Part shown: positions 6,202-10,643 of the stretch, one piece after another
Layout: every line of letters starts with the position of its first letter
How positions within the stretch are numbered: position 1 is the first letter of the stretch
Assembly (NCBI GenBank): GCA_964542665.1
Contig: CAZIUF010000028.1
Span: 1 to 10,643, forward strand
Length of the DNA stretch: 10,643 nucleotides
Source of the DNA: JAGOLU01 sp964542665
GTDB lineage: Bacteria; Patescibacteriota; Microgenomatia; UBA1406; GWC2-37-13
Direction of reading: 5' to 3'
Notes under the pieces: generated by a model
The model's database searches: none
What the model was told of the DNA's origin: nothing
What the model saw: the letters and a program-made list of their open reading frames with translations, nothing else
Program-made: the position numbers and the translations under genes

Positions 6202-7515
6202 TTACTTTCCTACAACGCTAATGTAAACGTCTGCTTTGTGATCTTTGCAGCTAGGATTACCGCAAATCCACTCTTTACCGTTGAAAAGATGTGGTTGTTT
6301 TTCATTGCTCACTGACTTGCACCCCGGACAACACACACAATCAGTCATCTTCTTCCACTCCTTAGACCTCCATAAAGGCAAGCCCAATGCTTGGGTGATC
6401 TCACCATATCCCATATATCCTCTATTGCCTAAAATAGATTGGGCCGCATAGTCGGTTGGGCAACTTCCAGCACCCATACGCATCGGCATCATCATAAACT
6501 GTCTCTGTAGGTTGGCCATTTCATTTTCTGTATATATTGGTCTGGTATTGTATCGATCTTCGCCTTCTTGTATCGTCCCTTTGGTGTCAAATAGTGAGCT
6601 TGCACGTTTGTACGCGAGGATCAGCTTTTCCTCAGCCCGATGTGCAGTGTGTCTAATATGAACATCATGGGTTTCTTGAGCAGATTTTGTCTGCAATCCC
6701 ACATACTCATCGATCCATTTACGTACATACGGGTCGTGGACTATATGCGAGTCATAAAATGCCTGATCCGACTGGAACTTACTCCACTCTGAGGATAAGC
6801 CAATATGTTGCATCAGCGACTCAAGCGTCATCTTGCCTGCCAAAGGCAGGGCATCGACCAGATACTCTTCTGCCTTTAATGTATGAGTTCCTTGACTCCC
6901 AAGCATTTTTCTCATCGCTTGAGATCGAGTTAATCCGCCGTCCTCTTGATACATGATGTGTCGTGCAGTCACTTTTTCCCCTTCTCGAGTAAAAATATTG
7001 AGAAATCCATAAGCACCAAAGCCGGGTTCGAGTGATCCGTCCGGCCGAACAGAGGGCGGAGATATTTGCGCAACGCTTGCATCAGCAGCAGTCATAAGGT
7101 ATCGCTCTATTTGGGCAAACCCTTTAGCATCTGCCACAACCCGGGAACCTCCCTTCCCGGAGTTTGCGAACCGATCTAGCGATTCAATCGTTGAGATTGC
7201 GTTACCTGGCGCGTATAGACGACCATTTTCAATAACATAATTCACGCTATTGCCCATGTTTCCCGCGAATTCCTTGAGTAGGCTTGTTGCTTGGAAATAC
7301 GGGTGTTCCCCCGCTCTATGTGCGGGCAAACCTGCGCCGAGCTGACGACGTATGTCTTGCGCCTCTGCATAAGTGTTGTGATTTAGTCGCAGGAGTGTCC
7401 GTTCGTGGTCCGTGACTGTGGGTGCTTGATTGGGATATATCTCACCTATGGCCACTCCTAAAGCAATTGGTCTTTCAGCAGAAGGGTTGGGGAGCCGTAC
7501 TAATTCAGGAAACAT
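6202..7515 (-). CDS. Unrecognised 437-aa soluble protein with C-terminal zinc-ribbon-like cysteines
   Basis: I do not recognise this family. There is no signal peptide or membrane helix. The protein is a mix of alpha and beta with no obvious P-loop, Rossmann or radical-SAM motif. The C-terminus has CVCCPGCK (393-400; C393, C395, C396, C399) and C418-x4-C423 followed by KDHK, which together look like a zinc ribbon (CxxC...Cx4C, with spare Cys and His). A further Cys is at 352 in GSCPTD. Met-rich MMMPMRMG is at 341-348. A long helical, His-rich segment (about 268-310) may be an arm or dimer surface. The ATG at 7515 has AGGG 8 nt upstream inside a small hairpin, directly after what looks like a cobalamin riboswitch. 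A 175-residue gene follows 9 nt downstream. Position and control suggest a cobalamin-linked role; the activity is unknown. Confidence 0.72.
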   Translation of the reverse strand: MFPELVRLPNPSAERPIALGVAIGEIYPNQAPTVTDHERTLLRLNHNTYAEAQDIRRQLGAGLPAHRAGEHPYFQATSLLKEFAGNMGNSVNYVIENGRLYAPGNAISTIESLDRFANSGKGGSRVVADAKGFAQIERYLMTAADASVAQISPPSVRPDGSLEPGFGAYGFLNIFTREGEKVTARHIMYQEDGGLTRSQAMRKMLGSQGTHTLKAEEYLVDALPLAGKMTLESLMQHIGLSSEWSKFQSDQAFYDSHIVHDPYVRKWIDEYVGLQTKSAQETHDVHIRHTAHRAEEKLILAYKRASSLFDTKGTIQEGEDRYNTRPIYTENEMANLQRQFMMMPMRMGAGSCPTDYAAQSILGNRGYMGYGEITQALGLPLWRSKEWKKMTDCVCCPGCKSVSNEKQPHLFNGKEWICGNPSCKDHKADVYISVVGK

Positions 7516-7522
7516 ATTTTTT

Positions 7523-7537
7523 GCCCTGCGACGGGGC
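7523..7537 (-). promoter_or_regulatory. RBS-sequestering hairpin (possible riboswitch expression platform)
   Basis: On the minus strand GCCC (7537-7534) pairs with GGGC (7526-7523) around a 7-nt loop. The 3' arm contains AGGG, the only Shine-Dalgarno-like site before the ATG at 7515 (8-nt spacing, A-rich). It lies just after the riboswitch P1 helix. Masking this site would give translational control. There is no U tract, so a terminator is unlikely. Confidence 0.45.
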
Positions 7538-7540
7538 GAA

Positions 7541-7641
7541 CACTTTTTTCTGTAGACCCGGCTTACCCGCCGTTTTAGGCGGGATCACGGTAGCGGCACT
7601 GCTGAGGAGTTACACCTCATTCCTTCAGAAAAAAGCAAGTG
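7541..7641 (-). promoter_or_regulatory. Cobalamin (AdoCbl-type) riboswitch, compact form
   Basis: On the minus strand, AAGGAATGAGGTGTAACTCC (7625-7606) followed by GCAGTGCCGCTACCGTGA (7602-7585) closely follows the cobalamin riboswitch core: GGGAA, GGTGnAAnnCC, then GCnGnCCCGCnACYGTnA. A GC hairpin CCCGCC/GGCGGG (7583-7578 with 7571-7566) comes next. TAAGCCGGGTCTAC (7565-7552) sits where the B12-box (AGTCAGGA-ACC) is expected, with several changes. A closing P1 is formed by TTTTTTCTG (7634-7626) and CAGAAAAAA (7552-7544), with outer CAC/GTG after a small bulge. No P2 arm is seen, so it resembles the shorter variants. The kissing-loop partner is not obvious. It lies upstream of the 437-aa gene and downstream of pduO and the B12-dependent reductase. 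Confidence 0.8.
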
Positions 7642-7650
7642 ACAAATTGT

Positions 7651-7673
7651 GGTTTATAACGGATTTATAAACC
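7651..7673. repeat. Perfect 9-bp inverted repeat, possible operator or leader hairpin
   Basis: GGTTTATAA (7651-7659) and TTATAAACC (7665-7673) are perfect complements around a 5-nt spacer. It sits 10 nt before the riboswitch P1 on the minus strand. The AT-rich arms contain TATAAA/TTATAA, so a weak -10 could overlap it. It could be a repressor site at a local promoter or an RNA hairpin after pduO. Confidence 0.55.
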
Positions 7674-7693
7674 AGAATATATCGCTCATTTTC

Positions 7694-7722
7694 GTCTGGA
7701 TCTCGGCATGCGCCGGGATGAC
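7694..7722. repeat. REP-like palindrome (GTCATCCCGG...CCGGGATCCAG type)
   Basis: ATCTCGGC (7700-7707) pairs with GCCGGGAT (7712-7719) through one G-T wobble, with loop ATGC. Outer GTC/GAC (7694-7696, 7720-7722) extend it around a TGG bulge. The minus strand reads GTCATCCCGGC then GATCCAGAC, the form of a palindrome found dispersed in many bacterial genomes. It begins 10 nt after the pduO stop and may protect or end that transcript. Confidence 0.6.
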
Positions 7723-7731
7723 AAGACTCTA

Positions 7732-8277
7732 TTAGGTCACCTTTTCCACCTGTGCGTATTTACGCGCAAGCGTGAAAAAGAGATCTGACAATCGATTCAG
7801 GTATTTTATCATGAGAAGGTCGCCCTGAAAGGCTTTCGCGGATATTCCCTCGTGATACTTTGACTTTTCTTTGACATAACGGACTACGCGACGTTCAGCA
7901 GAGCGGATCATAGTACGGGCAATATGTAGTCGAGTAGTTGCCTCTCCACCTTGGGGGAGAATAAAGCGTTTGAGTGCGGGCAATTTTGCAGTCATACGGT
8001 CCATTTCCTTCTCAAATGCACTGATTTTATCCTCAAAAATGACCGCATCTATTTTCGCTCCAGCCAGATATCCCATGATTTCATACAGATCATGTTGGAT
8101 CTCAGACATGAGCAGTCGAACACCATCTTCTTCGACTTGCTCCCGTGCCCATCCAATATATGAAGTAGCTTCATCCAAAGCCCCATTTGCCTCAATGATA
8201 AGTTCAGATTTGGAGATACGCTTGCCCGCAATCACTCCTGTTTCGCCGAGATCACCTGTTTTGGTGTAGATCTTCAT
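7732..8277 (-). CDS. pduO: PduO-type ATP:cob(I)alamin adenosyltransferase
   Basis: The 181-residue protein opens with MKIYTKTGDLGETGVIAGKR, the ATP-binding N-terminal motif of the family (YTKTGDxGxT...GxR). Further family motifs are GALDEATSYIGWAR (32-45), the IQHDLYEIMGYLAG segment (60-73), FILPQGG (105-111), LHIARTMIRSAERRVV (117-132) and YLNRLSDLFFTLAR (159-172). Its all-helical make-up and length are normal. It transfers the adenosyl group of ATP to reduced cobalamin to make adenosylcobalamin, in the cytoplasm. Its neighbour upstream on the same strand is an adenosylcobalamin-dependent ribonucleotide reductase, the likely user of the cofactor. No corrinoid synthesis or transport genes are visible, so salvage from outside is implied. 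The ATG at 8277 has no clear Shine-Dalgarno. Family naming also uses cobO-type or MMAB; the motifs fit the PduO/MMAB class. Confidence 0.93.
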   Translation of the reverse strand: MKIYTKTGDLGETGVIAGKRISKSELIIEANGALDEATSYIGWAREQVEEDGVRLLMSEIQHDLYEIMGYLAGAKIDAVIFEDKISAFEKEMDRMTAKLPALKRFILPQGGEATTRLHIARTMIRSAERRVVRYVKEKSKYHEGISAKAFQGDLLMIKYLNRLSDLFFTLARKYAQVEKVT

Positions 8278-8291
8278 AATGAGAACAAATT

Positions 8292-8380
8292 AAGTTCAAA
8301 TACCAAGTCTCAAATTCCAAATAATGATCAATTCTCAAGCATCAAGTTGTCTTGGTCTTTGGAACTTGACCTTGGAATTT
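8292..8380. repeat. AAATTCCAA-type low-complexity inverted repeat
   Basis: This spacer between pduO and the reductase is built of CAAATTCCAA-like units and their complements. AAGTTCAAATACCAAG (8292-8307) pairs with CTTGGTCTTTGGAACTT (8351-8367) with few mismatches. AAATTCCAA (8312-8320) pairs perfectly with TTGGAATTT (8372-8380). The two pairings interleave, so only one can form at a time. Repeats of this style are, from memory, common in intergenic regions of uncultured bacteria. Confidence 0.5.
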
Positions 8381-8408
8381 ATGCATCGCTGGAAAACCTT
8401 ACCCCCAC

Positions 8409-8423
8409 CATGAGATCCTCATG
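8409..8423. repeat. Short palindrome after the reductase stop codon
   Basis: CATGAG and CTCATG (6 bp) flank ATC, 18 nt downstream of the reductase stop on the minus strand. The 3-nt loop and lack of a following T tract make a standard intrinsic terminator unlikely, so readthrough to pduO is possible. Confidence 0.3.
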
Positions 8424-8440
8424 ATGCGGGTCCTGGTTTC

Positions 8441-10643
8441 TCAGCAGGCACTATATCCACAGGTGTAGCATTTCTTACACCCTTCCTCATGTGCGAGGGC
8501 GGCGTCACCACACTTAGGACATAGATCAAAGTTAGCTCTTTTCTTCGGTACGGGTACCGTCAAAGAGGGTTGAGTAAAGGCATTTGCCTCAGCTGTCTGA
8601 ATCGCTGCGATGGCAGTGCCTGAGTCGACGACTACTTTTGCGCTTGTTACTGCTTGGTCAACTGGTGCGTGTCCGTTTCCGGCGTGTGCATCGGTGTTGT
8701 GCAGGCTATAGTGCATACCCAAGACTTTTGCGACTGCATCGGGGAGTGATTTGACACTATTTTTGCCAAATCCAAGCGTTCGACTGCCTCCGATACCTTC
8801 AAGTTCCTCGATGATGCGTCGAACACGATCAGTTGGGGTCAGTTGGGTGTTAAAACGAAGCGACATGCTGATGGTACGTCCAAGCGCCTCTGCCATAGCA
8901 TATACGTCTGCGCCTGGTTTGCCTACGTTTATGAATACTTCGAGCGGTTCGCCGGCTCCATTGGTATTTACCGTGATATATGCTTTGCCAACAGGCGTAT
9001 CGATCCGATAGGTAGAGCCATTGGCCACCATAGGACGTGGCTTTGCTACATACGGGTCGTGTGGATCGAGGGCGGGTTTGCCTGCTCCATTGCCATTGGC
9101 CACGGGCTTATCTGATTGGATGGTGGATGTCTTGTTTGCGCTGGTATCTCCTCGCTCAAGCACTGCTTCGCGTGAACCATCACGGAACATGGTGATTCCT
9201 TTGAGGCCCTTTTTGTATGCTTGCATATACAGTTTTTTTACATCCTCTACCGTAAACGAGTTGGGTGTGTTCACCGTCTTTGAGATCGATGCATCAACAT
9301 ACTTTTGGATGACTGCCTGTACATCGACATGTTCATCAGGTGTCAAGGATGCCGATGATACAAACCATGCAGGTCGCTCAGTGATTTCCTCACCTTTCTC
9401 GTTTTTGGTCGTGAGTTTATTTTTATGCGCTTGATAATACTTGTCCCATAGGTGATGGCGGATGACGTGGGTGCCGATCCGATCACGACGCGTAAACTCA
9501 AACTCAAATACAGGCTCAATCCCTGATGTTGTATTTGCCAATAGGCTCGTTGAGCCAGTTGGCGCCTGCATCGTAAGGATGGAGTTGCGAATACCTTGCT
9601 TTTTAATCTTATTGATTATCTTGACAGGAAGCTGCTTGACGTATTGTCCTGCTGGGTACAGTTTTTTGTCAAACATTCCGAATGCTCCCTTTTGCTTCGC
9701 GATATCTGCAGATGAGTCATATGCATTGTCTCTGATGATCTTCATGATCTTGTCTATAACAACAAGTGATTCGGGAGACCCATACCTGAGGTGCATCTTT
9801 ATCAGAGCATCCCCAAGCCCCATAGTGCCGAGTCCAATGCGTCGCTCGCCCTCGAGCTGCGTCTTGCGGATACCTTCGAAAATATAGGGGTCCATATCAA
9901 CGACATTGTCTTGAAAACGGACGGCCAGTCGTGTGATCCGGGCAAGTTCCTTGTAATTGAATGTGCCTGGTCCATCGACTCCATCGCCTTTGACGAGAGC
10001 TGAAAGATTGATCGACCCAAGATTGCATACGCCCCACGGAGGAAGACCTTCCTCGCCGCATGGGTTGACACAATTGATCCGGTTCCAGTAATAGTTGTTA
10101 TGCAGTTTGTTGTATCGCTCCATAAATACGACACCTGGCTCGGCTGATCGCCATGCTGCTTCACAGATCAGGTCCCACATTTCGCGTGCCTTGACGACAC
10201 GGTGCACGATGACTTTTTTGCCTTTTTTCTTCCATACTTCGATGTCTCCGTCCCACAACTCATCATAGTCTGGGTCTTTGGTGTCTGGGAATACGAGTGG
10301 CCACTCACCGTCAGCTTCAACTGCAGCCATGAATGTGTCTGAGACACAGACCGACAGATTTGCGCCCAAGATCTTGCTCAGATCTTGCTTTACCGTGATG
10401 AACTCATAGATATCTGGATGCCAGTCCCACAACATGAGCATGAGCGCTCCGCGGCGTGTCCCACCCTGCTGAATGATTTCACGTGTTGCAAGAGAAAAGA
10501 GCCCTGCCCAGTTGATCGGTCCTGAAGAGGTGCCGTTGACTTTGACCACGCGTCCTCCCCGAGGTCGAAGTGATGAGAGATTGATACCAACGCCCCCACC
10601 GTGCGCCATGATTTCGACCATGTTTTTTAAAGTGTCGATGATG
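8441..10643 (-). CDS. nrdJ: Adenosylcobalamin-dependent (class II) ribonucleotide reductase, N-terminus outside window
   Basis: The frame is open through the right edge. TLKNMVEIMAHGGGVGINLS around 10636-10577 is internal NrdJ sequence, so residues are numbered here from the Met at 10621. QQGGTRRGALM (51-61) and the barrel segments follow. The finger loop is NPCGE (186-190) with the thiyl-radical Cys188. Cys199 in GVCNLGS is one of the redox pair; its partner lies beyond the edge. ERRIGLGTMGLGD (259-271) and APTGSTS (353-359, substrate phosphate site) are present. TYRIDTPVGKAYITVN (537-552) begins a TSCPD-type domain. The C-terminus (701-726) has four pairs-like Cys, CPKCG...CKKCYTCGYSAC, the flexible zinc or redox tail of many NrdJ proteins. 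It reduces ribonucleotides to deoxyribonucleotides without oxygen, using adenosylcobalamin from the neighbouring adenosyltransferase. Confidence 0.95.
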   Translation of the reverse strand, partial: IIDTLKNMVEIMAHGGGVGINLSSLRPRGGRVVKVNGTSSGPINWAGLFSLATREIIQQGGTRRGALMLMLWDWHPDIYEFITVKQDLSKILGANLSVCVSDTFMAAVEADGEWPLVFPDTKDPDYDELWDGDIEVWKKKGKKVIVHRVVKAREMWDLICEAAWRSAEPGVVFMERYNKLHNNYYWNRINCVNPCGEEGLPPWGVCNLGSINLSALVKGDGVDGPGTFNYKELARITRLAVRFQDNVVDMDPYIFEGIRKTQLEGERRIGLGTMGLGDALIKMHLRYGSPESLVVIDKIMKIIRDNAYDSSADIAKQKGAFGMFDKKLYPAGQYVKQLPVKIINKIKKQGIRNSILTMQAPTGSTSLLANTTSGIEPVFEFEFTRRDRIGTHVIRHHLWDKYYQAHKNKLTTKNEKGEEITERPAWFVSSASLTPDEHVDVQAVIQKYVDASISKTVNTPNSFTVEDVKKLYMQAYKKGLKGITMFRDGSREAVLERGDTSANKTSTIQSDKPVANGNGAGKPALDPHDPYVAKPRPMVANGSTYRIDTPVGKAYITVNTNGAGEPLEVFINVGKPGADVYAMAEALGRTISMSLRFNTQLTPTDRVRRIIEELEGIGGSRTLGFGKNSVKSLPDAVAKVLGMHYSLHNTDAHAGNGHAPVDQAVTSAKVVVDSGTAIAAIQTAEANAFTQPSLTVPVPKKRANFDLCPKCGDAALAHEEGCKKCYTCGYSAC

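Noticed and set aside
7541..7641. T-box leader
   Set aside because: No T-box sequence or specifier loop; the conserved blocks follow the cobalamin aptamer instead.
7422..7670. Plus-strand open frame across the riboswitch region
   Set aside because: It overlaps the start of the 437-aa gene and the structured leader; composition looks noncoding.
8751..9887. Several plus-strand open frames opposite nrdJ
   Set aside because: They are antisense shadows of a strongly recognisable reductase sequence.
1..10643. CRISPR array, insertion sequence, toxin-antitoxin or defence genes
   Set aside because: No regularly spaced repeats, transposase, integrase or defence motifs were seen on either strand.

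Overview
The window looks like part of a small-genome bacterium of the Candidate Phyla Radiation (Patescibacteria), possibly Microgenomates. This rests on protein style, not a database match: a DUF4349-type membrane protein, several unrecognised soluble proteins, tRNA genes without an encoded CCA, very short 5' leaders, few clear Shine-Dalgarno sites, and noncoding spacers filled with palindromic or AAATTCCAA-type repeats. The phylum call is an inference.

Left block (1-2183, minus strand): a tRNA-Pro(GGG) leads straight into an unrecognised 169-residue protein, then a DUF4349 family membrane protein that is split by an apparent frameshift, then an adenylate-kinase-like P-loop kinase that runs off the left edge.

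Middle block (2221-5566, plus strand): a PIG-L/LmbE-type deacetylase, a Gpi18/PIG-V-like mannosyltransferase, a tRNA-Ala(GGC), and a second large polytopic membrane protein whose ATG starts one base after the tRNA. This looks like a small envelope-glycan locus. The -10 elements lie very close to the start codons or to the tRNA.

Right block (5665-10643, minus strand): a cobalamin-centred cluster. In transcription order it holds an adenosylcobalamin-dependent class II ribonucleotide reductase (N-terminus beyond the right edge), a PduO-type ATP:cob(I)alamin adenosyltransferase that would make the reductase's cofactor, a spacer with palindromes and what reads as a compact cobalamin riboswitch, then an unrecognised 437-residue protein with a C-terminal Cys-rich zinc-ribbon-like segment, and a 175-residue partner 9 nt downstream. 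The riboswitch is placed to control the two unknown genes rather than the reductase. That suggests the unknown pair has a cobalamin-linked role, and it is the most interesting observation here.

Stretches over 100 bp without a gene: 2184-2261 (hairpin repeat and promoter), 7516-7731 (riboswitch, inverted repeat, palindromic repeat) and 8278-8440 (repeat element and short palindrome). Each is described below.
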